Origin: Mesorhizobium sp.
GTDB lineage: Bacteria > Pseudomonadota > Alphaproteobacteria > Rhizobiales > Rhizobiaceae
Direction: 5' to 3'
Assembly (NCBI GenBank): GCA_004020315.1
Contig: SAQG01000011.1
Location: forward strand, 1-64,000
DNA length: 64,000 nucleotides
Both the position numbers and the translations under genes were made by a program. How positions within the stretch are numbered: the first letter of the stretch is position 1; each line of letters begins with the position of its first letter. Of the stretch, positions 34,657 through 42,747 are shown one piece after another. The notes under the pieces are model-generated. The model was given only the letters and a program-made list of their open reading frames with translations, had not been told where the DNA came from and did not search any database.

Positions 34657-36003
34657 TCAAAGTGCCGATTGTGTCTGAGACGGAACGACCCGCCAGACCT
34701 TGTTGCCGACATCGTCCGCCACTAGCAGGGCGCCGCGCCGGTCTATCGCCACGCCCACAGGGCGGCCGAAAGCCTTGTCGTCCTCGCTCAGGAAGCCGGT
34801 GAGGATGTCCTGAGGCGGGCCTGAGGGCTTGCCGCCGCTAAACGGCACGAAAATCACCTTATAGCCGCTGCGCGGCCTGCGATTCCACGAGCCATGCTGC
34901 CCGACGAAGGCGCCATTCCTGTATTGAGGACCGAACAGGTCGCCCGTGTTGAAAGCCAGTCCCAATGAAGCCGTGTGCGCTCCGAGCGCATAGTCAGGCT
35001 TGATCGCCTGGGAGACGAGGTCGGGCCGCTGCGGCTTGACGCGATCGTCGACATGCTGGCCGTAATAGCTGTAAGGCCAGCCGTAGAAGCCGCCGTCCTT
35101 CACCGAAGTCATGTAGTCCGGCACGAGGTCGCTGCCGATCTCGTCGCGCTCGTTGACGACGACCCAGAGCTCGCCGCTTTCCGGATGCCACGACAGGCCG
35201 TTTGGATTGCGCAGGCCGGAGGCGAAGAGACGCGTCTGTTTCGAGGCGAGATCGATCTCCAGCACGGCGGCGCGGTTCTCCTCTTCCTCCAAGCCGTTCT
35301 CGCCGACATTGGAATTGGATCCGACCGTCGCATAGAGCTTCGTCCCGTCCTGCGAGGCGGTCACGTCCTTGGTCCAGTGGTGGTTCCTCCCCGCGGGTAG
35401 GTCGACGATTTTCTCCGCCGGTGCGGTGATTTCGGTCGCACCCTCCTGGTAGGGGAATGCCACAATTGCATTGGCGTTGGCGACATAGAGCTTGCCGTTG
35501 AGCAGGGTCATGCCGAATGGCGAGAACAGCCCTGTGAGAAAGGCGGTTTTGGTTTCTGCCACCCCGTCGCCATCCTGATCGCGCAGCAATGAGATGCGAT
35601 TGGCGCTAGGCGTTGCCGCGCCAGCCTGGCTCTGGAAGAAGTCTATGAAGAAGTTGCGTATGTTGAAGCCCTCGACCGGCTTGGGCGGCGCACTGCTCTC
35701 CGCCACCAGCACGTCGCCGTTTGGCAGCACGTACAGCCAGCGCGGATGGTCGAGCCCGCCGGCAAACTCGTTGACTGCAAATCCCTGGGCCGCCGTCGGC
35801 TTCGTGCCTTGCGGCCATGGCGTGGCCTTGGCGACATGGACGGTCGGCAGCCAAGTCGGATTGGGCTCCGGCAGGGTCGGGTTTGGGCCATAAGTCTCCG
35901 CGATCGGAACGGTCGCCTCTTCGCGCGACATGAAGAAGACGGCTCTGCCGGCGACGACGAGAAGAACGATCAGCACGAGAAGGGCGGCAAGCAACTTTTT
36001 CAC
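34657..36003 (-). CDS. Membrane-anchored PQQ-dependent sugar dehydrogenase (sorbosone/glucose DH fold)
   Basis: A 448-residue periplasmic six-bladed propeller of the GSDH family (PF07995). The N-terminus [17 protein letters not shown] is a signal anchor. I chose GTG 36003 (GAGG five bases upstream) over ATG 36033. Family segments include [43 protein letters not shown] and [16 protein letters not shown]; the PQQ-site histidines and arginines appear retained. It is the last gene of the oxidase operon, so electrons from aldose oxidation would plausibly pass to the cytochrome c encoded just upstream. Confidence 0.84.
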   Translation of the reverse strand: MKKLLAALLVLIVLLVVAGRAVFFMSREEATVPIAETYGPNPTLPEPNPTWLPTVHVAKATPWPQGTKPTAAQGFAVNEFAGGLDHPRWLYVLPNGDVLVAESSAPPKPVEGFNIRNFFIDFFQSQAGAATPSANRISLLRDQDGDGVAETKTAFLTGLFSPFGMTLLNGKLYVANANAIVAFPYQEGATEITAPAEKIVDLPAGRNHHWTKDVTASQDGTKLYATVGSNSNVGENGLEEEENRAAVLEIDLASKQTRLFASGLRNPNGLSWHPESGELWVVVNERDEIGSDLVPDYMTSVKDGGFYGWPYSYYGQHVDDRVKPQRPDLVSQAIKPDYALGAHTASLGLAFNTGDLFGPQYRNGAFVGQHGSWNRRPRSGYKVIFVPFSGGKPSGPPQDILTGFLSEDDKAFGRPVGVAIDRRGALLVADDVGNKVWRVVPSQTQSAL

Positions 36004-36039
36004 CAGAACCTCGAAAATGTCGAAAGGATGCAAACGCGC

Positions 36040-37125
36040 TTATCGCGCTCCGGTTGCAAACGGAGCGGACGACAGGGAGAAATAGGCCGCAAGCGCGCGG
36101 ACGTCGTCGTCCGTCAGACCCTTCGAGGCATTGGCCATGAGATGGCCGAAGCGCGTTCCACCCCGCTTTCCCGCCCGGAACAGCCCAAGCTGCGCCTCGA
36201 TGTAGCGCGCCGGCTGGCCGGCGATGGAGGGATAGAGCGGGCTGCGGTCCTGTCTTCCGTGACAGCCGAGACAGGCGGGCACGCCGGCGTCCTTCACGCC
36301 TCTCTCGGCGATTTCCCTGCCGCGCCGGACAAGCGCGGAATCGCTCCCACCGGAGGGGGGCATCGTTGGCAGGGCGGCGAAATGCTTGGCCAGGGCGGGC
36401 CAGAACTGAGGCCCTGCCTCGATGGCAGGCAGGCTCATCAACCCGCTTGCCCGGCCTTCCTCCGCATAGGCGCGCAGGCTTTCAAGGAGATAGGCCTCGC
36501 CCTGCCCGGCGAGAACGGGTATCGCGGGACCGCGCCCGAGGCCGTCCCCGCCGTGGCAGCGGGCGCAATCCGCGAGCGCTTGCCCTAGGGTTCCGGCAGC
36601 GTCTGTAGGAAGCGCAAGCCTTTCTCCATAGGCGAGATCACGATAGGCGGCCTCGTCCATCGACGGCAGTTCGCGCAGGAAGGCGACCATCGCCCAGACC
36701 TCGTCGTCGCGTTCCTGCGTCGGCCAGGCGGGCATGCCGGTGAAACGCACGCCGTGCTTGACGATACGGAAAAGCTCCGCGTCCGACCATTCGCCGACGG
36801 CCCCGGCAAGGTCAGGCGGCTGCGGCAGCATTCTCATGACGACAGGAGATCGCGGTTCGCCCGGCGCCCCGTGACAGATGGCGCAGCCGCGCGCGAAATG
36901 TCCGGCGGCCGGCTGAATCGCATGGCGCGGCAGAGTCTCTGGAACGTCGACCGCCAGGGCATAGGTGCGCACAGCCGATCGCATGGCGAAATGAAGAAAC
37001 CATTCCGTGATCTTCCAGTGGCCGCTTGAGGCACCGACATTGAAAAAGCCGATCCAGGCCGCCAGGACCACGACGAAGGGCAGAATGGCAAGCGCGATGG
37101 CAAGCTTCTTCCAGCTGATATGCAT
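36040..37125 (-). CDS. Membrane-anchored tri-haem cytochrome c
   Basis: A 361-residue protein. One N-terminal TM (AIALAILPFVVVLAAWIGFF, about 9-28) is followed by three CxxCH haem sites: CAICH (81-85), CARCH (near 195) and CLGCH (near 295). Distal methionines lie in GVRFTGMPAW and similar loops. It resembles the cytochrome subunits of membrane alcohol/sugar dehydrogenases. Its ATG overlaps the stop of the ctaG-type gene, and the sugar dehydrogenase follows after 36 nt, so it is well placed to carry electrons to the oxidase. Confidence 0.88.
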   Translation of the reverse strand: MHISWKKLAIALAILPFVVVLAAWIGFFNVGASSGHWKITEWFLHFAMRSAVRTYALAVDVPETLPRHAIQPAAGHFARGCAICHGAPGEPRSPVVMRMLPQPPDLAGAVGEWSDAELFRIVKHGVRFTGMPAWPTQERDDEVWAMVAFLRELPSMDEAAYRDLAYGERLALPTDAAGTLGQALADCARCHGGDGLGRGPAIPVLAGQGEAYLLESLRAYAEEGRASGLMSLPAIEAGPQFWPALAKHFAALPTMPPSGGSDSALVRRGREIAERGVKDAGVPACLGCHGRQDRSPLYPSIAGQPARYIEAQLGLFRAGKRGGTRFGHLMANASKGLTDDDVRALAAYFSLSSAPFATGAR

Positions 37126-37757
37126 CAGACCGTCTTCCGCGGTGGTGTGGCGAGGATGCGCGCGAAAAGCGTCACGCCGCCGGCCAGGTAGACCGCCGCG
37201 CCGACCAGAAGCATGATTACGCCGCCAAGCTCCTGATCCTGCTGCGCGGAAAGTGCGACGCCGAAGCAGCTTATCTCGTCCGTCCCATAAAGCGGCCTCG
37301 GGGTCAGCGCTAGCAGCGCGCCGAGCAAGGTCATATGGATGGACGTGAGAAGCAGGGCGAAGGCGCCGGCGGCATTGCCTGTGGTGCCGGAACCGCGGCG
37401 CGGCAGGCAGACCAGCCACAAGAACAGCCCGGCGGCGAGGAACGTGGCCTGCTCGACGGCGGTGGCAAACAGCGAGCTTTGCGCCAGAGCCCGCAAGGCC
37501 GGCGCGTGCCAGGACCAGACGACGATGAGTTCGACGAGCGAGGCAGGGAGGGCGAGGGTGAACGCCCGGCTTGCATACGGTCTTGGGCCGAGCGGGATCC
37601 CAATCGCCATCAGCGGTGCGGCGATCGCCACCACTCCCATATGCGCCAGCATGTGTGCCGAAAACGAATCCCGCCAGGCATCGAGCAGAGGTCCGAGCCA
37701 GACCAGGGCGAGGACGAGGAGGCCGAGGATGAGGCAGGCGCGTCTCACCGGATACAC
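37125..37757 (-). CDS. ctaG: Cytochrome c oxidase assembly factor CtaG (caa3 type)
   Basis: A 210-residue membrane protein with six to seven hydrophobic segments of the caa3_CtaG family (PF09678). The N-terminal half has HMLAHMGVVAIAAPLMAIG, typical of the family; another conserved part is VWSWHAPAL. It is needed for copper-centre assembly in caa3-type oxidases. It overlaps both the preceding small gene (13 nt) and the cytochrome gene (ATGA). Confidence 0.85.
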   Translation of the reverse strand: MYPVRRACLILGLLVLALVWLGPLLDAWRDSFSAHMLAHMGVVAIAAPLMAIGIPLGPRPYASRAFTLALPASLVELIVVWSWHAPALRALAQSSLFATAVEQATFLAAGLFLWLVCLPRRGSGTTGNAAGAFALLLTSIHMTLLGALLALTPRPLYGTDEISCFGVALSAQQDQELGGVIMLLVGAAVYLAGGVTLFARILATPPRKTV

Positions 37758-38125
37758 CCCGTCAGGAACAATGCGGGCATCGCGGTGAAGATGACGGCGA
37801 TGAAGCTGAGACCCGAGAGCAGCAGCGTCGCAAAACCCTGGAACAAGGTCCGGTCGCGTCTCGTCGGATCGTCATGGGGCGGATCGTCGGTGCCGAAGCC
37901 CCATTGCCGCCAGGCGAGCCAAGCGGACAGCGCGATGAGCGAGAGGGCGATCACAGTGACGGCGGCGATGCCCGCGCGCACAGCGCTGAAACTCAGCCCG
38001 ATAAGCTCGGGCTTGGCGCAATAGATCGCCGCGCCTACGTAGCAAGCGAGGAAATGCACAACCCAAACCACGGGCGCGGTAAACAGCGTCCAGAGCGTTT
38101 CGATCTCTTTCGGGATGAGCCGCAT
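37745..38125 (-). CDS. Small membrane protein of the oxidase operon
   Basis: A 126-residue protein with three hydrophobic segments (FTAPVVWVVHFLACYVGAAIY, GIAAVTVIALSLIALSAWLA, LSGLSFIAVIFTAMPALFL). I prefer the start at 38125 (MRLIPKEIETLW) to one 11 codons upstream inside the oxidase stop region. I do not recognise a named family. Its place between the oxidase and ctaG suggests a subunit-IV-like or assembly role. Confidence 0.7.
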   Translation of the reverse strand: MRLIPKEIETLWTLFTAPVVWVVHFLACYVGAAIYCAKPELIGLSFSAVRAGIAAVTVIALSLIALSAWLAWRQWGFGTDDPPHDDPTRRDRTLFQGFATLLLSGLSFIAVIFTAMPALFLTGCIR

Positions 38126-38132
38126 CGCCGCC

Positions 38133-40649
38133 TCACATCGCTGCCGGAAACAGGCCAATGATGGCGAAGGTGATGACGGCGGTGACCAGCAGAAAATGCC
38201 AGTAGAGCACCACGTTGCTTAGATCCACGTCATGCTTCGGTGTCAGTCGGCCGGCCAGCGAGCGGGCCAGACAATAGGCCTGCATGACCGTGCCGAGCGC
38301 CGCATGGGCGAGCACCCAGATCACGAGGATCCACACGATTGCGGGATAGACGTGGCGCGTCGGGTCCATGCCGGGAGACCACGGCGCGGCCAAGCCTGTG
38401 GCGGACGCGGCAACGGCCGTCAGCAGGGACAGTACCAGCAAGCCGCGCATAGCGGCCGTAGCGCGGCGCCTGTTGAACATGCGGGCCGCCATCATCAGGC
38501 CCCACGCTGCAGCGAACAGGAAGGCAGCCACCAGCGACCAGACCGCATCGGGCCCGGCAATCCCCGCGGTGAAGTCGGCATGGATCGTCCAATAAAAGAA
38601 ATAGCCGAAGACGAGGCTGGCGAAGGCCGTGCCGTCGCCCACCATGGTGATGAACATCGCCCACCAGCCGACCGAATCGGGGCCGGACGCATAGAGCGGC
38701 AGGCTGAGGCCGAGGCCGACATCCTTTTCCGGCTTCTCGGGGATTTCGCCAGTGCCCGTCCAGAGCCAGTAGATAACGGCGCAAAAGCAGATGATTGCAG
38801 CCAGCGCCGTCGCGATCCACCAGTGGAAGGTAAGCGCGATGAAGGCGGCCCCGAGCGAAAGGGCCGAGACGATGGTGACATTGGAAGTCCCGCCGACGCG
38901 CAGCACCTGGATGGGTTCGGCGTCGAGCACGGAGGTGACCAGTCCCTCGCGCCGTCCCTCTTCCGCGTCGGGCAGGTAATAGCGGCCTTCATTGACCTTG
39001 CGTGCAAGGTCCTTTTGGTCCCAGAGGGGGTAGCGGCTGCGCACGATGGGGATCGAGCGGACACCCCAGTCCTCCTCCGGCTCGGAAATCCATTCCAGCG
39101 TGCCCGCATTCCATGGGTTGAGTTCGCCGCGCGGCTCCCGGTGCTTCGGCCTGAGCACGTCGAAGACAACCACCAGCACGCCCGCGGCGAAAATGAAGGC
39201 TCCGGCCGTCGAGATCAGGTTCAGCCAGTCCCAGCCGATTTCGGCTGGATAGGTGAAGACGCGCCGGGGCATGCCGCGCAGGCCGCTGAGATGCATGGGG
39301 AAGAAGGCGATGTTGAAGCCGCAGAACATCAGCCAGAACGCGAGCCGTCCCAGACGGTCGGAGAGCTTCTTCGCGTTGATCAGCGGGTAGTAGTAATAGA
39401 GCCCGGCCACGACCGGGAAAAGCATGCCGCCGATCAGCACATAATGGAGGTGCGCGACGACAAAATACGTGTCGTGGGCCTGCCAGTCGAAAGGAGCGAG
39501 CGCCACCATGACGCCCGTCAGCCCGCCAATGACGAAGATGGCCAGTCCTCCGGCACCGAACAGCATCGGGGTCGAGAAGATCACCCGGCCGGCCAGCATG
39601 GTGGCGATGAAGACAAAGATCTGCACGCCCGTCGGGATCGCCACCGCCTCGGAGGCCGCCGAGAAGAAGGCCAGCGAGATCTGCGGCAGGCCTGTCGCAA
39701 ACATATGGTGTACCCACAGGCCGAAGGAGAGGAACCCCGTCCCCACTGCCGCGAGCACTATCCAGGAATAACCAACGATCGGACGCTGCGAAAAAGTCGG
39801 CACGATCATGGCCATCAGCGCGATGGCCGGCAGAAAGATGATGTAAACCTCCGGATGGCCGAATATCCAGAACAGATGCTGCCAGAGCAGCGGGTCGCCG
39901 CCGCGCGCTGCGTCGAAGAACGGCCAATCGAACATCCGTTCCATCTCGAACAGGAGGTCGCCGGCGATCAGCGGCGGGAAGGCGAACAGGATCATTCCGG
40001 CAACGATCAACAGGTACCAGGCGAAGAGCGGCATCAGGTTGATGCGCATGCCCGGCGCGCGGCATTTCATGATGCCGACGATGAGTTCGACAGCGGCCGC
40101 GATCGAAGCGACTTCGATGAAGGAGAGGCCGAGCAGCCAAATGTCGGCGCCGATGCCGGAGAACTCCTTGTCGGTGGCGAGCGGCGGATACATGAACCAG
40201 CCTGCCGATGGCGCCGCATTGAAGAAGATCGAGCCGCAGACGAAGACACCGCCGAGGAAAAAGCTCCAAAAACTGAAGGCTCCCAGGCGCGGAAACGGCA
40301 TCTCGCGTGCGCCCAGCATCGGCGGCAGGAGGAAGATCGCGACCGCCTCGAAGATCGGCACCGCGAACAGGAACATCATCACCGTGCCGTGCAGGGTGAA
40401 AGCCTGGTTGAAGAATTCGGCCGACAGGAAGTCGTTGTCGGGCACGGCGAGCTGCAGACGCATCAGGAGCGCCAGCACGCCGGCGAACAGCATGAAGGCG
40501 AAGGCCGCCGAGCCGTACCAGAGGCCGATCTGGAAATTGTTCACCGAGGTCCAGTAGCGCCAGCCGGCCGGATTGGCCCACACCGCGCGCAGCCGCTCTT
40601 CCTGCGCCTTGTATTCTTCCCGCGAACGCTCCTTGATCGCAGCGCTCAT
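38133..40649 (-). CDS. Cytochrome c oxidase fused subunits I and III
   Basis: An 838-residue fusion. The first part (about 1-560) is haem-copper subunit I, with FTLHGTVMMFLFAVP (haem ligand His), FGHPEVYIIFLP (CuB His and the cross-linked Tyr, D-channel Glu), LWVHHMFATGLP (two CuB His) and VAHLHYVLIGG (haem ligands). The last part (about 620-838) is subunit III. The ATG at 40649 overlaps the subunit II stop (ATGA). The reading frame continues upstream only as antisense-like sequence within the subunit II gene. It reduces O2 to water and pumps protons. Confidence 0.92.
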   Translation of the reverse strand: MSAAIKERSREEYKAQEERLRAVWANPAGWRYWTSVNNFQIGLWYGSAAFAFMLFAGVLALLMRLQLAVPDNDFLSAEFFNQAFTLHGTVMMFLFAVPIFEAVAIFLLPPMLGAREMPFPRLGAFSFWSFFLGGVFVCGSIFFNAAPSAGWFMYPPLATDKEFSGIGADIWLLGLSFIEVASIAAAVELIVGIMKCRAPGMRINLMPLFAWYLLIVAGMILFAFPPLIAGDLLFEMERMFDWPFFDAARGGDPLLWQHLFWIFGHPEVYIIFLPAIALMAMIVPTFSQRPIVGYSWIVLAAVGTGFLSFGLWVHHMFATGLPQISLAFFSAASEAVAIPTGVQIFVFIATMLAGRVIFSTPMLFGAGGLAIFVIGGLTGVMVALAPFDWQAHDTYFVVAHLHYVLIGGMLFPVVAGLYYYYPLINAKKLSDRLGRLAFWLMFCGFNIAFFPMHLSGLRGMPRRVFTYPAEIGWDWLNLISTAGAFIFAAGVLVVVFDVLRPKHREPRGELNPWNAGTLEWISEPEEDWGVRSIPIVRSRYPLWDQKDLARKVNEGRYYLPDAEEGRREGLVTSVLDAEPIQVLRVGGTSNVTIVSALSLGAAFIALTFHWWIATALAAIICFCAVIYWLWTGTGEIPEKPEKDVGLGLSLPLYASGPDSVGWWAMFITMVGDGTAFASLVFGYFFYWTIHADFTAGIAGPDAVWSLVAAFLFAAAWGLMMAARMFNRRRATAAMRGLLVLSLLTAVAASATGLAAPWSPGMDPTRHVYPAIVWILVIWVLAHAALGTVMQAYCLARSLAGRLTPKHDVDLSNVVLYWHFLLVTAVITFAIIGLFPAAM

Positions 40650-41623
40650 TGCAGGCCTCTCAGCCAGGCGGCTATAGCGCGAATGTCGCCCGGCGGCAGC
40701 ATGTCGAAGGCCGGCATCCTGGAACCGGGCTTGATCAGGTCGGGCCGGGCGATGAAGCGGGCGACGGCGTCTTCGGTGTTGGGCAGGATGCCGGCTCCGA
40801 CGGTGGTGCGGGAACCGACATGCGAAAGGTCCGGGCCGATCAGGCCGCGCGCATCGGTGCCCGCGACGAAATGGCAGGACCCGCAGCCATGGCGCAGGAA
40901 CAGCGCGCCGCCGCTCGCGCCGGCCCCTTCCGCGGGAATTGCCTGGGCGGCGAGCCAGGACCGGAATGCTTCGGGCTCCATCGCGACGGCCGAGAAAGCC
41001 ATCAGCGCGTGAGACGTGCCGCAATATTCCGCGCACGGCCCGCGGAAGATACCGGATTTCGTGGCCATGAGCGAAAGCCTGTTGGTGCGGCCGGGGATCA
41101 TGTCCATCTTGCCGCCGAGCGGTGGGATCCAGAAGGAATGGATCACATCGGCGCTTTTCAGGGTCAATTCGACCCGCTCGCCGACCGGCAGCCTGATCTC
41201 GTTGGCGGACGCCACTGGCGGTCCCCGAGATGGGCGATAGACAACTTCCCACCAGAACTGCCTGCCGGTGACTTCGATCCGCAGGGCAGCGGAACTCGCC
41301 TGGGCGAAGGGCCGAAGGGCAGGCATCAGCCACAGTGCATAGGCGAGCAGGGCACAAAGCGTGACCGCCGGGAAGACTACGCCGCCCCAAAGGATGATCC
41401 TACTGGCGGACTGTTCGGCCAGCCTGCGGCGATTGAATAGGGCTGAATGAAGAAGCAGGGCGACCACGCCCAGCCAGATGACGGCGCCGCCGCTTAGCAT
41501 TACCCAAAACAGTATGGCTATCTGCTGCGCTTCCGCTCCCGCGGGCTCAAGTACCGACCGGGCGCCGGCAAAGCCGCTCGCGAGCAACAATGACGCAGCG
41601 GACAGGCTGAAATATTGACCCAT
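40646..41623 (-). CDS. Cytochrome c oxidase subunit II with C-terminal cytochrome c
   Basis: A 325-residue caa3-type subunit II. A signal segment and two TM helices (about 35-60 and 78-100) precede the cupredoxin domain, with CuA ligands H162 (VIHSFWIPPLGG), C197/C201 (GPCAEYCGTSHALM), H205 and M208. A fused haem domain follows with CGSCH at 247-251 and a Met near PGSRMPAFD. The start at 41623 (MGQYFSLSAAS) replaces a frame start 32 codons upstream. First gene of the six-gene operon. Confidence 0.92.
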   Translation of the reverse strand: MGQYFSLSAASLLLASGFAGARSVLEPAGAEAQQIAILFWVMLSGGAVIWLGVVALLLHSALFNRRRLAEQSASRIILWGGVVFPAVTLCALLAYALWLMPALRPFAQASSAALRIEVTGRQFWWEVVYRPSRGPPVASANEIRLPVGERVELTLKSADVIHSFWIPPLGGKMDMIPGRTNRLSLMATKSGIFRGPCAEYCGTSHALMAFSAVAMEPEAFRSWLAAQAIPAEGAGASGGALFLRHGCGSCHFVAGTDARGLIGPDLSHVGSRTTVGAGILPNTEDAVARFIARPDLIKPGSRMPAFDMLPPGDIRAIAAWLRGLQ

Positions 41624-41642
41624 TTCCAACCCCTCCGCCGTA

Positions 41643-41668
41643 AACCGGCGAGGGGGGCGGAAGGTTCC
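41643..41668 (-). promoter_or_regulatory. Candidate EcfG-type promoter before the oxidase operon
   Basis: On the minus strand GGAAC (41668-41664) and GGTT (41646-41643) are separated by 17 nt, fitting the alphaproteobacterial EcfG/RpoE2 pattern. It lies 20 nt before the subunit II ATG, a rather short leader. The weakest of the EcfG candidates listed. Confidence 0.35.
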
Positions 41669-41802
41669 GGGCTTCTGAGCTTTCGAACTAAGCCGCATTC
41701 GCCGCTGCTCTTTGGGCATTTTTCAACAAGCGACGAAACAATTGCGCTCGATCTCCGTTTGCCCATCATGGCGAGTGTCGGGGGCGGGTGTTGGGATTGA
41801 CG

Positions 41803-42135
41803 ATGCCAAAGGAGCCGTTTTACGCACCTTGCGAGATTGGCTGGCGGATCGAACTGGCTGCCAATCTGCGGGCGGGGCTGCCGCTTCTCGTGCGCGGAGC
41901 CTACTATGATCGGTATCGGCCGCGTGATCTGCCGACCAGCAGCCGTTCGTTGGAGGATTTCCTGCAGCGGGTGGCGGAGGAGATGAAATCCACTCGACCC
42001 GTGAATCCCGAAGACGCGACGAGATCCGTTTTCAAAGTTCTCGCCAGGCACGTCGACCTCGGCCAGTCGGCCAAGGTGCGGGGCGCATTGCCGAAACAGA
42101 TCCAGGCGCTTTGGCCCGAAAGTGTCGGAGTCTAG
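41803..42135 (+). CDS. DUF2267-family protein
   Basis: A 110-residue cytoplasmic protein with the DUF2267 core, including a helical segment ending RGAYYDRYRPRDLP and the later SVFKVLARHVDLGQ. The ATG at 41803 is preferred to a GTG five codons upstream. The function of the family is unknown; members often sit near stress genes in rhizobia. It is divergent from the oxidase operon. Confidence 0.7.
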   Translation: MPKEPFYAPCEIGWRIELAANLRAGLPLLVRGAYYDRYRPRDLPTSSRSLEDFLQRVAEEMKSTRPVNPEDATRSVFKVLARHVDLGQSAKVRGALPKQIQALWPESVGV

Positions 42136-42172
42136 GAGCAGCAGGACAAAAGTCGGGGCTGCCGATGCGGTC

Positions 42173-42352
42173 TCAACTGCGCCCGCCCGGGCGGTCTTTT
42201 TCCTCGCGGTACAGTCGCTCAGTGGCCCGATCGCTTTCTCTCCGCTCTGCAGGCCCACGACGCCGCCACGTGAGGAGTGCGTAGGCGATCACGATTGCCA
42301 GCAGTAGCGGGCCGCCAGCAACGACGATCAACCACATGCTGTTCTCGAACAT
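42173..42352 (-). CDS. Small single-pass membrane protein
   Basis: A 59-residue protein with one hydrophobic helix (WLIVVAGGPLLLAIVIAYAL, about 7-26) followed by a strongly charged tail rich in Arg and Glu. The ATG at 42352 has AGGAG eight bases upstream, which supports translation. No named family is recognised. Confidence 0.6.
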   Translation of the reverse strand: MFENSMWLIVVAGGPLLLAIVIAYALLTWRRRGPAERRESDRATERLYREEKDRPGGRS

Positions 42353-42747
42353 GGAACATCTCCTTTCCCTCGTTGCCGACAAGGAGCGAAACCGTTGCTC
42401 CCTTCTGGTGCAGGGGGGACAGCGCAATGTAAATCTCTTCACCGAATGACCCTGTGCGCCGCCAATTCAACTGCTGAGCGCAGGCGGGATGGGTCATTCC
42501 TCCAGAAAAACAGCTTGTTCACAGCGGGCTGTTGCACTCGGCAAGCGCTGATGGAAGAATGGGCATCCCTCGGAAACGTTCCATTGTGCGAGCCCATTCG
42601 CTGGCTGGCTTCCAGGCGTTCACGATATCTGTCTGGACCCCTAACATCCGGTCTCAGACGCACTACGTGATGATAGGGAACCACAAAGGCTTTCCGACAG
42701 TTGAATGAAGAGGCGACAGCAACCAGACCGGCCGGGGCGAGGATACC
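42353..42747. other. Intergenic region upstream of prkA
   Basis: 395 bp without a supported gene. It holds the promoter of the small membrane protein on the left and an EcfG-type promoter at 42677-42702 for prkA. The rest shows nothing identifiable. Confidence 0.45.
42677..42702 (+). promoter_or_regulatory. Candidate EcfG/RpoE2 promoter of prkA
   Basis: GGAAC (42677-42681), 17-nt spacer, AGTT (42699-42702). This fits the GGAAC-N18/19-TT consensus for the alphaproteobacterial general stress sigma factor. It ends 45 nt before the prkA ATG. Confidence 0.55.

Noticed and set aside
38232..41012. A 926-codon plus-strand frame across the oxidase genes
   Set aside because: It is the antisense of subunit I+III and II with a repetitive charged composition typical of GC-rich shadows.
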